Source: Floccularia luteovirens
Lineage: Eukaryota; Basidiomycota; Agaricomycetes; Agaricales; Squamanitaceae
DNA length: 64,000 nucleotides
NCBI GenBank assembly: GCA_009739215.1
Contig: VSJF01000009.1
Span: 186,001-250,000, forward strand
Direction of reading: 5' to 3'
The notes below the pieces were generated by a model that was given only the letters and a program-made list of their open reading frames with translations, had not been told where the DNA came from and ran no database searches. Below are positions 26,935 through 37,472 of this stretch, in pieces. Numbering within the stretch: position 1 is the stretch's first letter; every line of letters starts with the position of its first letter. Made by a program: the position numbers and the translations under genes.

Positions 26935-28987
26935 TTGTGATCCAGGTGTATGGATTAGAATGATATTGAATTCTGATAGGAATAGGCTCCATCTGGCCTG
27001 TCTTCAATTTAATTTCTGGGGTGCTCGGTAGTAGGTAAGGTTTTTGTGATTGCAAGTCACAATGACTGGGAATTTAGATCCTAGAAGGAAGTGCCTCCAT
27101 TCTATGAGAGCACGGATAACTGCAAAGAGTTCTCAATCATAGATTTCATAGTTTCTTTCTGTTTCTGTAAATGATTTGGATATGAATTCACATGGGTGCC
27201 ATTGCCCATTTATGTCTTTTTGTTTTAAGACTGCTCCTGATGCATATTTGGATGCGTCTGTTTCTAGTAAAAATTGCTTGTTGAAATCCGGCATTTGTAA
27301 TACTGGTGCCATTGTGAATGCTTTCTTGAGTTTCTCGAATGATTGTTGGCATTCATTGGTCTAGTCGAATTTCTTGTTTTTCTTTAGTAGTTCATTTAGC
27401 GGTTGCACTAAGTCTGAGAACTTGTGTATAAATTTTCTATAGAAGTTTCCGAACCCTAGGAAGCTTTGGACTTGTTTGACTGTTTTGGGCTGGTGGCCAA
27501 TCTTCTATTCCTTTTAGTTTAACTGGGTCCATTGCTATTCTGTTTTCGGATATGATTAATCCCAGGTATTCAACCTGTTCTTTGTTGAATTTGCATTTCT
27601 CTATTTTTAGATAGAGGTCGTGTTCTTTTAGTCTTTTTAGGACTTTTAGGGTTCTTTCTTTTTGGAGTTCCGATGTCTCGGAGAATATTAAGATGTTGTC
27701 CATATAAATGGTAAGCCATTCCTTCATCAAGATAGTCTCTAAATATATTCGTCCATCATATTTTGAAATGTTGCTGGAGAATTACACATTCCGAAAAACA
27801 TGACTGTGGGCTCAAAGAGTCCCATTTTGGTCTTGAAGGCCACTTTTGGTTCGTCGCCTTCTCTGATTCTAATGTTGTTATATCCCCATCGGATATCGAG
27901 TTTTGTAAAGATCTTTCCTCCTTTTAATTTAGTGAGGAGTTCCGAAATCAGGGGTAGAGGGTACGGTTTCTTTATTGTTCCTTCAGTTTAGGTAATGGTA
28001 GTCTTGGCAAGGTCTGAGATTTCCATCTTTCTTTGCAACAAAGAAGAATGGCAATGCCATTTCTGATTCTGAGGGCTGGATGTAGCCTTTTGCCAAGTTT
28101 TCTTTGATAAATTCTTGCATCTTTTGGTCTTCTATAGAGTTGAGGGGATAGATTTTACTATCTTTGTTCTTGAAGTCAGGCTTGAGATCGATCTTGTGAT
28201 CCCATATTCTTCTTGCCAGCATTCTGTCGGACTTTTGTTTACTGAATACATCTTTAAATAGATGAAACTCTTTCGGGAGTTTTTCTTCTATTGTTATTTC
28301 TTCTTTAGGTTTGGCTTTGGCTGCCATTGTTTGTGCTTGGGTTGTTTTAACTCATATAGGAAACATTTCTGTTTCTGATTCAGAGTCTGACTCGAGGTAG
28401 TGTGCGATCCCATCAGGGTCGAGGGGTTCCTTATTGTGGTCTTCTTGAATTATCCAAAGCATCGCTTCTTTGGTGGTTATCTGGGCTAAGGGCTGATCTT
28501 TCTGGGAGATCTAAGGTGCCGTTCTTCCAGTCTATTGTAGGGTTTAGGCGTTTTAGCCAATCCATTCCTAATATGATGTCTTGTCTTCCTATATTTGCAA
28601 TATATAGGGTAATTTGGTGGTTCGCTTCTCCTTTAAGTAGTGAGGGGTGCTTGGATGTAATAGCATTACTTGTCCGTTTTGGGAATCCGTCCACATTGGT
28701 TACTGTAATCTTCTTTCCAAGTATTGGTCTTGGTTTTCTTCTTAGTTTTCGGTAGGAATTCTGAATTTATGAAGCTTTTGGTAGCTCCTGAATCTACTGA
28801 GTGCTCTTGTCATAACAATTTCTTTTCCAATAGTGTCGTTTTCCACTTCAAAACGTAAAGGGATATATAGAGAGTCTTGAGTCATAGTTGTGGGGATTAA
28901 AACTCTGATTGGATAATCAATAGTCATTGCCACTATTGATCAGAGGAAAAATCCTCGCTTTCCCATTGTTCAAAAAATTCTTCTTGT
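26935..28987 (-). pseudogene. Gypsy protease, reverse transcriptase and RNase H remnants
   Basis: The protease motif VDSGATKSFINSEF is legible near 28,800 but in a different frame from the upstream residues (frameshift). IILGMDWLKRLNPTIDW follows near 28,570. RT begins FHLFKDVFSKQ, then FFFVAKKDGNLRPCQDY (28,327-27,983). Fingers/palm continue after a frame change near 27,985: [15 protein letters not shown], then [16 protein letters not shown]. The catalytic box is YMDNILIF at about 27,702; the usual YMDD has become YMDN, which removes an essential Asp. RNase H (27,430-26,940) is broken by stops. Confidence 0.88.
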
Positions 28988-29099
28988 TGGTCTTCTTCTA
29001 GATCTGCAATCATTGTTCTGAGTGCCGATTCGTATTTCTTTAGCCGTTTTGGGTTTTTGGTATTTGGATTGTGGCATGTCTTTTTCTCAGGGCTTTTCT

Positions 29100-30214
29100 T
29101 TTGGGACAATCTCTAGATTGATGTCCTTTCTGATGGCATATGAAGCATAACCCATTTAGGAAAGTGTTTGTTGCATTCTTCAAATGTCATTCTATTGATC
29201 TCCTCGAGTTCTTCCATGTCGAGAGCTGGTTCTTCTGTGTTGAGTCAGGTCGATCTCCATTGCAGTTGGGATCTCTTGCTGGGGTTCTGGTTGGGAATAG
29301 ACTTTGTCTAGCAAAAGATTTTTTCCTTGATTGCAGGAAGTCTTTCATGCGTTGCATGCGATCTGCGAATTGGAACGCGTATCAATATGTTTGCTCCATT
29401 GTTGTTGGGAATGAGTCTAATTTATAAAATCTTTCGACCATTTCGTCGGTCAGTCCTCTCATGAATATATCTATGAGGGAAGCATCTTTAGTGTATGCCT
29501 GCTTGTGAAGACAGTATCTTGAATTCTGAGATATACTTTGTGATATTGTTGCCAGACATCTGTAAATTGGCGAGGTTGGTTCTCGCTTGCATTGCAACGT
29601 TCTGTGCTTGAAATGCCTCTAAGAAGGCTTTCTTAAAGTCAGTCCATTTGCCATATCTTCTGTTGGCAGTTTCTATAATGTTTGAGTGGTATGTTGCCAC
29701 AGGTTCCTTCTTTCATGAATGAGAGCGCGAACAAGATTTTCTTCTTGTCGTCATTGTAGATTTCTTCGTTCATGTCCAAGTAGATTTGGACATCTTGTAA
29801 AAATGGTTGTGTATGTTCTTTCTTTCCGTTGAATGGTATCGGTCTACCAACATTGATTTCTTTTGCATTATTAGACATTTCAACGTCTGAGTCGTAGGTG
29901 ATGCGTGGTGGTGTTTGTTGAGCTTCTTCGTAAACCTGTTGTTCGATTTCTTGTTCTTCTTTGTAGTCTTCTTCTGGGTCGTTGGTTATTTGAAGCGGTG
30001 GTGGTTGCTGTGGTGTGTTGGGTGATTTGGCTGGTCTAATCCAAGGATCTCTTGATTGTTGCTTTGCAGCTTGTTGTGTGAGTCTGTTGTGAAGCTTGGA
30101 AAATGCGCTTTCTTGTTGTTGAGGTGGTGGAGATGGGGACTATGTGGAGTAAGTTCCTTGAGGGTTGTAGGAGGAAGTTGTTGATCCGAAGTTAGAGGTG
30201 GGGGTTTTGCTCAT
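29100..30214 (-). pseudogene. Gypsy gag with CCHC knuckle
   Basis: Starts at 30,214 (MSKTPTSNFGS). An in-frame TAG lies at 30,142-30,140. The readable core is MSNNAKEINVGRPIPFNGKK (29,878), then YGKWTDFKKAFLEAFQAQNV and LANLQMSGNNITKYISEFK in a second frame, and LIDIFMRGLTDEMVERFY in a third, so at least two frameshifts occur (about 29,695 and 29,520). The zinc knuckle CFICHQKGHQSRDC (CX2CX4HX4C) is at about 29,152-29,111. Gag coats the element RNA. Confidence 0.85.
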
Positions 30215-30289
30215 AAACGAGCGCAGTGGTTAATAGTGTTGGGGGGTTGTCAGGGCTTATAGAAGTGACAATCGATCAGCTTGACCTTT

Positions 30290-30860
30290 TGTTACCACTA
30301 TGTGTGATGTTGTTTGTTGTGTGAGTGGAGTTGAATGCTAGTCACGTTTCCCTAGTGCGTCAAGGGGTAGAGTCCTTGAACTGGTTACTTTAGCCACCAG
30401 TGGGGGGCCTCGTCAGAGGTCAGTTACAATAGGAGGGAACAGCCAGGCATTTCAGGCTGTACACTGTCTTGCATGCCGCTATTTACAACTTGCTAGCTGT
30501 CCTAGACTAGAGAGGGAGGAGTTGCTTAGCGCACACAGAGGTAGCAGGATAATCAAGCATGTTAGGCAGTATCCAAAACTAAGGTCAAGCTGAGGCTTGC
30601 CTACAGTTTTGCACTATCTTAAATACATAAAATGTACTGCTAATAATAGACTACAATGAGATGTATCACTAAGCCTATAAGTCATATAGAAGCAGTACTA
30701 GTCATAGGAAGGCGCATTAAGTCAGATAGATGTGCGCATGAGTCAAAATATGAAACATAAGAGTCAGTATACTAAAGATAGAAAACATCAGGAAAGCGCT
30801 TTGAAGACACAGTGTACTAAAGTCCAGGAAGATATTGTAAGTCCGGATAAGGTCGTAACA
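30290..30860 (-). repeat. 5' LTR of the Gypsy element
   Basis: 571 bp, TGTTACCAC...GTCGTAACA on the + strand. Nearly the same as 23,655-24,232. Confidence 0.92.
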
Positions 30861-31041
30861 AAAAAAAGAGAAAAAAAGCGGACACAAAACATACCAAATG
30901 CCCAAGCTATCACATCTCCTCAACTCCTTCCATCCCTAGATCCTGACAATGAGCAGATATGGCAGAGATATATGATAATGAAATGAATCTAGAAAAAGAA
31001 TGTCAGTAAAAGAAAAGGAGGAAAGAATGACTTATCAAGAT
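30861..31041. other. Body of the inverted-repeat element between nested LTRs
   Basis: Short stretch belonging to the 9.3-kb element. It contains a small + reading (SPQLLPSLDPDNEQIWQRYM) of unknown origin. The target site AAGAT of the next solo LTR is at its end. Confidence 0.35.
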
Positions 31042-31654
31042 TGTTACCGTTTGGGGCTTTAGCAGTTGTCGTTTACTGGTCTCGTCGTAGGTGTGTCCGG
31101 GATTAGGGAACTAGTTGGGTTTTGCTAGTCAGATTTCCCTAGTGCGATGGTAGATTACGCTACCACACAGGTTACAAACCACCTGTCAGGGGTCTCTCTG
31201 AGGTCAATTACAGAGGTGGGGATAGCCAGGTGTTTCAGGCTGTACGGTGTCATCCATGCCAGTTATTTACAATGATCTTGCCATCCTAGACAAGGGAGGG
31301 AGAGTCACTTAGTTGTCACTGAGGTAACAGAATAATTGCTCACTGTTAAGAGGTATTTGAAACTAAGATCAAGCTAAGGCTTGACTGTAGTTTTGCGCTA
31401 CTTAAATACAAGTATGCTACTTCTAATAATAACTAAACATGTGTCTGCTCAGTAAGCTACGAGTTATCACGGAGTCATACAGAAGTATCTACAAGTCATT
31501 TAGAAGGAGATACAAGTCACTACGAGTTAATAGAAGCAAAGCTGTGAGTCAGATACAAAATATGTATGAGAAATAAGTAAATGAGGCAGGAACACGTTGT
31601 GTGCACTGTTCTAAAGTCCAGGGAGATAGCGTATATCTGGATAAGGTCATAACA
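31042..31654 (+). mobile_element. Solo LTR (TGTTA..TAACA family) with target duplication AAGAT
   Basis: 613 bp starting TGTTACCG and ending GGTCATAACA. Flanked on both sides by AAGAT (31,037-31,041 and 31,655-31,659), a perfect 5-bp duplication. No internal region, so it is a solo LTR formed by LTR-LTR recombination. Its sequence is related to the copies at 32,739 and 62,972. Confidence 0.93.
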
Positions 31655-31849
31655 AAGATAAAGGTTGAAAACTTTGAAGCAAAAAAAAAAGTTGAAGTTC
31701 GAAGTATGCCACGTCAGCCACAGGTCACGTGACTTTGCTGAAGTCGAAATTTGAACTTCAAAAAAATTTTTTTTTACTAAGTCCAAAAATCTTTCTAAGT
31801 CCAAGTCCGATGTTTTGCTTATCTAATCCAAAAAGCGGAATAGTACTCT

Positions 31850-32290
31850 AAGTCAAAATACTACAGATTACTATACGTTATTATACAAATTTATATAGCA
31901 TCTATAGAATACTATGGAAATGATTAATATCTATGGACTACTATAAGTTACTATGGAATACTATGGATTACTATGGAATACTATGAATACTATGGGTTAC
32001 TATGGAATACTATGAATACTATGGATTACTATGGGTTACTATGGATTACTATGGAATGATTGACATCTATGAGCCACTATGGGTCACTATGGAAAATAGC
32101 CAAAATCTATGAGATACTATGGAAAATAACCAACATCTATGGACTACTATGGGTCACTATGGGTTGCTATGGAAAATGACTGAAATCTATGGACTACTAT
32201 GGGTTACTATGGAAAATAGCCAAAATCTATGGATTACTATGGGTCACTATGGATCACTACAGATGCTATGGCTTACTATGGCTCAAGTCA
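31850..32290. repeat. Right-arm CTATGG minisatellite
   Basis: Long run of short units such as actatgggttactatggaat, drifting to ctatggactactatgggtc and ctatggaaaatagccaaaat. About thirty CTATGG words occur. It mirrors the left-arm repeats, so both arms of the inverted-repeat element share this motif. Confidence 0.85.
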
Positions 32291-32329
32291 GACTAAAACC
32301 AGGATTTGCTGATGTTTTGTATGTGATAT

Positions 32330-32684
32330 TGTTGCGACAGCAACAATCACATGACTGATTACATAATTAATCATGTGATGGAGCACGTGACTAATAACGT
32401 GTCTCACACTCATATGCTCTATGGCACGTGATATCCACGAACATTCTACAAGGTTCTATAACCTTCTATATGTAGTCACATGATATGTTAGTGTACCTGC
32501 GCACGGACCATTGTACAAAGCTGTACAAACAGCAATTATGTATATAAGTAGAGCTACTGGACCTTATGTCCTTTGTCGAATTACATTCGTAGTAGTCAGT
32601 ACTAGTTCTAAGTCTCTAAGCACTAAGTAAGCTCTAAGGTAAGATCAGTCCCCTCTACTGTGTTAAACAGGGTGCTGCTCAACA
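32330..32684 (+). mobile_element. Solo LTR (TGTTG..CAACA family) with target duplication GATAT
   Basis: 355 bp from TGTTGCGACAG to GCTGCTCAACA. The flanking 5-bp direct repeat is GATAT (32,325-32,329 and 32,685-32,689). Contains a TATA-like tatataag near 32,540 and several CACGTG/TCACATGA words, plausible retroelement promoter parts. Orientation is arbitrary because no coding region is left. Confidence 0.9.
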
Positions 32685-32738
32685 GATATATCATCATGCA
32701 GCTTCAAATGACGATAATTTATTAATTCTTGCAGGTAG

Positions 32739-33346
32739 TGTTACCATTAGGGGGTTTATATGTCATCGTTTACTGGTCTTGTCGCTAGGGTGTCTGGGTT
32801 AGGGAACGGTTGGTTGTTGCCAGTCAGATTTCCCTGGTGCGATGATAGGTTATGCTATCACATAGGTTACAAACCACCTGTCAGGGTCTCTCTGAGGTCA
32901 GTTACAGAGGAAGGGACAGCCAGGCATTTCAGGCTATACAGTGTCATCCGTGCCACTATATACAATGATCCTGTCATCCTAGACAGGGGAGGGAGAGTCA
33001 CTTAGAATGTTATGATGGTAACAGAGTAATTGCTTGTATTAGGAGATACTCAAAACTAAGATCAAGCTGAGGCTTGTCTGTAGTTTCATGCTACTTAAAT
33101 ACAAGTATGCTACTTCTAATTATAACCTATTGCACAATTGCTCAGTAAGCTACAAGTCAATGCAGAGTCATACAGAAGTATCTACAAGTCATTTAGAAGC
33201 TTATACAAGTTACTATGAGTTAATAGAAGTAAAGTGCGAGTCATATATAAAATGTGTATGAGAAAGTAAACAAATGAGGTGGGAACACGTTGCGCATGCA
33301 TTCTAAAGTCCAGGGAGATAGCGCGTATCCAGATAAGGTCATAACA
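32739..33346 (+). mobile_element. Solo LTR (TGTTA..TAACA family) with target duplication GGTAG
   Basis: 608 bp from TGTTACCATT to GGTCATAACA. The duplicated target GGTAG is at 32,734-32,738 and 33,347-33,351. The target spans the 3' splice site of a DUF6534 intron (..cag/GTA), so after insertion the AG acceptor is present on the left side and part of the exon start on both. Confidence 0.93.
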
Positions 33347-34004
33347 GGTAGCTACTCTTTGGTGACTTAGAGATTTATTTTATATTACCTGTGATAGCTG
33401 ATTTCCTCCAGGGTGCTCAATGTTGTGCATGATATTGCATGTATATATGCAAGGTTAATTGCACATAATCATATAACTATTCAGAATTTTGATGACTTCA
33501 TACAGCTATTCCACTACAATTCTCTATCATATGAATATCCTAGGTCTTGATATTATGGAATAGTGATTTCATTTGATATTTTTCTGTCACTATCTGATGA
33601 TTAGATTATATTCTGAAGGCTACCAGGTGTAAGTTGTCCCATTGCAGTCACTACATTTTTCTTTACTGACATATTGAAGGTTATAAACATTATTATGGTA
33701 ATTTGCACTTTACGAGTTTTTTTTTTCTCTTTTAAGATTTTTGATGTGATAGGCTTTGGTGGAGGTGATGACAAACAGGTAAGAATATGTTTGATTTGTT
33801 CATTGTGATTTATATTGACATGAATTTTGCAGATTCTATATTTGGAGACTCTACATATGTATATTTTTATTCCCCAAACCTCGTATTTCGCTCTAAACAA
33901 GATGTATCAGTAAAGAAGGACAAGAAGGATATGCTGGTTATAATATTTCTGGTATCTTACCATTTTCTTGATATCTGAAACAACTTTGCTTACACTGACC
34001 ACCA

Positions 34005-34190
34005 TGTAGGACGTGACATGCGTGACATGTCACAGTCACATTAAGTCGTAGCAAACAGCAACTTCATTGTAGACTTAACAACACCTTAACATCACAATAA
34101 AACAATAATCATAACTACCTCATCATGTTCTAATAAACATTCCCTTCTCATATTTAATATTCTCCATTCAATTACTGTCTAGTTGCTATA
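34005..34190. mobile_element. Copia-LTR-like 186-bp insertion in DUF6534 copy D
   Basis: Sequence from TGTAGGACGTG to GTTGCTATA is nearly identical to 59,687-59,872, the outer part of the Copia LTR. It interrupts the string gaccaccaaggtt found in sister copies and is bounded by CACCA on both sides (34,000-34,004 and 34,191-34,195). If the end is moved 2 bp (..TATACA) the ends become TG..CA with a 3-bp overlap, so boundaries are uncertain by 2 bp. Confidence 0.8.
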
Positions 34191-35208
34191 CACCAAGGTT
34201 ATATTATTAGCGAGCCACGGTGGTATTTGAACCATTACATTCTACTTATTTAACAAATATTGAGAGTATTTATCAACAGGAATTAAATTCGGTAAGTCAC
34301 TGAGTTGCATGCTACTGATTACCTCTGCTGAAATGACTATACAGGACTCACCATAAAAGGGTATGTTCATACATTCACAACATTTGAACCAGCTAATTAT
34401 ATTATTTTGTCCTCGAAGGATTACATTGATTAGATTCAGTAGTTTGCAGAAAATTACGGTGAACACAGCGCCCCTTATGAGATTCCTCTCTAACGTCCTA
34501 TATATTGGGAATAGTGGTTTCTAATTTTGGGATTTTCAATGAACGCTGTTCTTGATATCGCGGTTACCGGATCGCTCGTGTGGTGTTTGCGCAAGAATAG
34601 AACAGGTGCTGGCAGGTCTGTTTTGCATGCACGTATAACACATAAATTTGTCTTACGAATGAGTTTTCTATGGTAGGACTGACTCTATGCTAAAATGTGC
34701 TGGTGTGGTATACTGTACAGACAGGAATGTTGACGAGGTCAGTTCATATGCATCTTCACTTTCATCTAGCCATTATGATCTATTCTTTCTAGTACCTCCA
34801 GCATCGTTTGCATGATATTAGTGCGAACTTTTACTAGTTTCTAATCACCGCCGTATCTTTACTCAATTTTACAGGTTGTAACCATGCCTGACAAACTTGT
34901 TTACGCAAGTGCTGTCATGATTCATTCCAAGCGTAAGTGGATCCTTGCAAAATATGCAGAATGTCAGCTGAAACTATTTCTAGTGTACATGAACACCATT
35001 CTAGCTGTGTAAAGTCTTACGTCGTCACATCTTGGCTTGCAGCTCATGAGAAACTGTCAGCCTGAACTCAAGAAACTACGTGCAAAAGCAAGGGATGCAG
35101 TCGGCGTTTGAGCATGGCACACTGGGCATAGCCTCACAACCTCTGCATTTCAGGCATGGTGAAACAGTAATATTCGCGTACGTACATCACACACCAATCA
35201 AACTATAA

Positions 35209-35590
35209 GTGGCCATAACAACCTTTGTTAGTTACAGTCATTTGGTTTCATCCCAAAGCCACCAGTATTCTTCTGCTTGATGATCGCCACGGTGTGGGTT
35301 ACTTGTAAGGTTTGGGATTAGGATTATTAATCGGTTTCTAATCTGATCAATTCCTGTTCTTCGACAAGAAGTACAGCAGTGTCCACCCGCATCCGATAAT
35401 CTATTTAAGGCTCAGAAACATTACATCAATCAACTGTTACGTAGATTCTCTTAATAATGAATTTTCATACTATAACACGTACTCAAGGATGTAATGAAGT
35501 AACTCTCCTCTATGTTTTTTGCCGTCAGGTGTGGTCGTGGTCGGTCCTCGGCTGGGGGGACATGGTGTGGTACTTATTGTGGCTGTGGCG
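35209..35590. other. Spacer between DUF6534 copy D and GT61 pseudogene 1
   Basis: Matches the equivalent spacers after copies C and E (for example the phrase aattttcatactataacac near 35,461, also at 16,030). It supports DUF6534 and GT61 having been duplicated together. No gene. Confidence 0.4.
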
Positions 35591-36480
35591 TCAGTGCTAG
35601 GTGGACGTTCGGACTGACAACCTGAAAATATTCGAATCGTCCGGTATGGGTTACTTCGTTGTTCCTCTGTTTGATCTCTTTTTGTCTCAAGGTCCGCTCG
35701 TGCGAGAGTATTGCAGCTGGAGTCTATCACCGTACATTCTCTACACTCTCTTAGACCTCTCGCCATTCATTGGTTTCAGCACATGTGCTGCACTCTTCAG
35801 TAGAGTCTTATATTTCCTTTCCCCAGCGCTCATTCTAGACATGATGCGTTGCTTTTCTTACTTGAAGTATCATTTAGACTAATTTGCTCGTTGTTCTTCC
35901 TGAGCTCCATAGACGGGTTTGAGTCAGCAACGTACAGTTGCGGATGCATGGGAGGGGATGTGACATCAAAGCCGACTCCGTGGCATGGATATTGCAGGCT
36001 GGTGTGCCTCCTTGTGTAATGCGATAAGGCACTTCGCAGGTAATCTGAGTCTCCAAGTCCAGATTTAATCAATGGATTCGCTGTTCTGCCACGGATTTTA
36101 CTTCCGATAATGTTGTTAATCCTATAGAGCCACAGTGTATCGATGTTGAAACATATCCTTGGGAATGAGAAGATATCCGTCTGATAGAAGCAGAAAATTG
36201 ACAAAGATGATCAGATTCGAATGGATGCGGAGAGTACGGTGAGTTCTATACTCCAACTACTTTGACGTATGTTTGATCGGACCTACCGGTAATTTCATTT
36301 TTAGATTCTGCATGGGGATGTGTAACACATCTTGTCGTCATGCCCCCATGCGTGTATTGGCGGTGATTGAAATAATCTACCCCGAAGTTGCGCATGATTA
36401 ATTGAACCACGGAACATTTTGCAAATTGGAACTATACGTGAATGCACAATAGCTTATACATTGATAACATTATGTTACTA
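35591..36480 (+). pseudogene. GT61 pseudogene 1
   Basis: Leader (ttcgaatcgtccggtatgg-like, 35,630) and a first-exon relic (35,840-35,930, equivalent of DVLLFLLGASF..LFFLSSI with stops) are followed by scraps of exon 2. Most of exon 2, including the HYYHFVAEL block, is deleted between about 35,930 and 35,940. The exon-2 end (ATGGATGCGGAGAG near 36,220), its GTGAGT donor and part of exon 3 (LHGD..HLVVMP, IEIIYPE) remain, with several stops. Not translatable. Confidence 0.8.
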
Positions 36481-36499
36481 GCAATAACAACGCATTTGC

Positions 36500-36622
36500 A
36501 GGGAGAGTTCTGGCAAGAGGTTTTATTAAACCTGCTACCGGAATCGGGAAGATTGGGAAAGAAAGTTCAACCGGAGGACCTGGCCAAATCAAAACTACAG
36601 TTTGAATTTAAGCCGTGATGCG
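36500..36622 (+). pseudogene. 3' fragment of the 166-codon membrane-protein gene
   Basis: The stretch from gggagagttctggcaag to tttgaatttaag matches 41,600-41,720, the end of the intact gene, with similar 3' flank (ccttctatcaatgg). It follows directly on the GT61 relic, so a deletion has fused the two. Confidence 0.75.
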
Positions 36623-37472
36623 TGCCTTCTATCAATGGACTCAATGATTCAATTCATACATATGTCCTTAAGTTGATGGTTAGGAAGTTGCAGCGTTCGA
36701 TTCTGACAAGAAGGATGGGAACAGTTATTAGCAGAGCGTGTATGATGTTTAGGTTTATTCGGGTGGCACACGCGGTGCGTTCCACACTTATTCCCACGCT
36801 TCAATTCAAATCTGGGACGAAATTTTCAGCTGTTCAAACCAGAAGTGTCATAACGATACGAGCATTACGCTGAATATGAACTCTTCAGATTCCTTTCCAA
36901 CAACAAGATCTATGGTCAATTCAGAACCGTTCTTTCTAGCAAAACTTTAAGAATACTATAAGCCGGATTATTCCGGCCTGAATAGGTATGTCACCACACA
37001 CTGCAATGTGCACTTCACGTCAAGAAGAACCATTCAATAGGTCATAAATGATCATCAATCACGGGGACATACTTATATTGATGTTTTGCCACTATGTACT
37101 GGACTTGTCCTAGAATTTGCAACAAAACAATGTGGCCAACATGTGGGTCACGAGTTGCATCTGTTGAAACACGAGGGCAGTCTAGCCCAGTTTCAGAGTC
37201 TCAACTGAACAGACTGATGGACATTGCGTATTATTCTGGGAACACCCGCTTCATTTAGGGATCAATACCCACGCCCTTACTGTTGTGAATAACAACGGAA
37301 GCTCAAGAAGGACGCAGTCATTGTAGAGTTTGTTCTCAACGCCCATCTACCATCTTCACATCTAACAGTATTAGATCCTTATAACGCACTAGACCTTGTG
37401 CAAAAATCATCCACCTTCTAAACCCTACATAAAACGTACTTTTGCCGTAGTGTAAGATCCCATCACAAAAGT
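36623..37472. other. 5' flank of DUF6534 copy E
   Basis: Contains the DUF6534-flank phrase near 37,190 (cagtttcagagtctcaactg). An 83-codon + frame at 36,622-36,873 has no family match and I do not call it. Confidence 0.4.

Larger units (their letters stand above)
23655..30860 (-). mobile_element. Ty3/Gypsy chromovirus (LTR retrotransposon), degenerate
   Basis: Minus-strand element with LTRs at 23,655-24,232 (3') and 30,290-30,860 (5'), both TGTTA..TAACA. Order on the minus strand: gag with CCHC knuckle, protease, reverse transcriptase, RNase H, integrase, chromodomain, then an extra Cys-rich ORF. A purine tract (aaaaggggtaa on the minus strand) adjoins the 3' LTR. The flanks catat and aaaaa do not match, so no target duplication remains. 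Frameshifts, internal stops and an altered RT active site show it is dead. LTR differences that I noticed are mainly C/T or G/A. Confidence 0.93.
23029..32314. mobile_element. Inverted-repeat DNA element carrying nested retroelements
   Basis: Inserted in an intron of DUF6534 copy D. The left end begins CATCAGCAAATC and the right end finishes GATTTGCTGATG, a perfect 12-bp terminal inverted repeat. Comparison with sister copies (gtcttttgt) shows left flank ..gtctt and right flank ttttgt.., consistent with a 2-bp TT duplication. Both arms are rich in CTATGG-type short repeats. The interior holds a Gypsy element (23,655-30,860) and a solo LTR (31,042-31,654), so the original element was probably below 2.2 kb and non-autonomous; I find no transposase. 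The superfamily is not assigned. Confidence 0.75.
22792..35208 (+). pseudogene. DUF6534 copy D, disrupted by nested transposable elements
   Basis: Exon 1 starts at ATG 22792 but codon 3 is TAA (M-D-stop-T-L-Q-P where sisters have MDQALQP). Exon 2 (about 22,950-23,020) reads LFGLMTHQTYHYFHFY. The next intron, about 50 bases in the sisters, is broken at 23,028 and its remains reappear at 32,315-32,329, 32,685-32,738 and from 33,347. Downstream exons continue at 33,352: a VATLW-like exon, SYSTTILYHMNILGLDIM, VLDIAVTGSLVWCLRKNRTG (about 34,545), MPDKLVYASAVMIHSK (about 34,884) and the last exon LNSRNYVQKQGMQS, ending at TAA 35206-35208. The position of every piece matches the intact sisters, so the 10.3 kb between is inserted DNA. 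A further 186-bp insertion sits at 34,005. Clearly dead, although the last exon is still open. Confidence 0.85.

Noticed and set aside
24246..28755. Plus-strand ORFs of 60-125 codons across the Gypsy element
   Set aside because: Shadows of the minus-strand pol and post-pol reading frames; the minus strand carries the recognisable motifs.
32760..33005. 81-codon + ORF, with a similar one at 62,991-63,296
   Set aside because: Both are inside copies of the same LTR. Similar frames in both reflect sequence identity of a non-coding repeat, and the frame is broken in the 31,042 copy.
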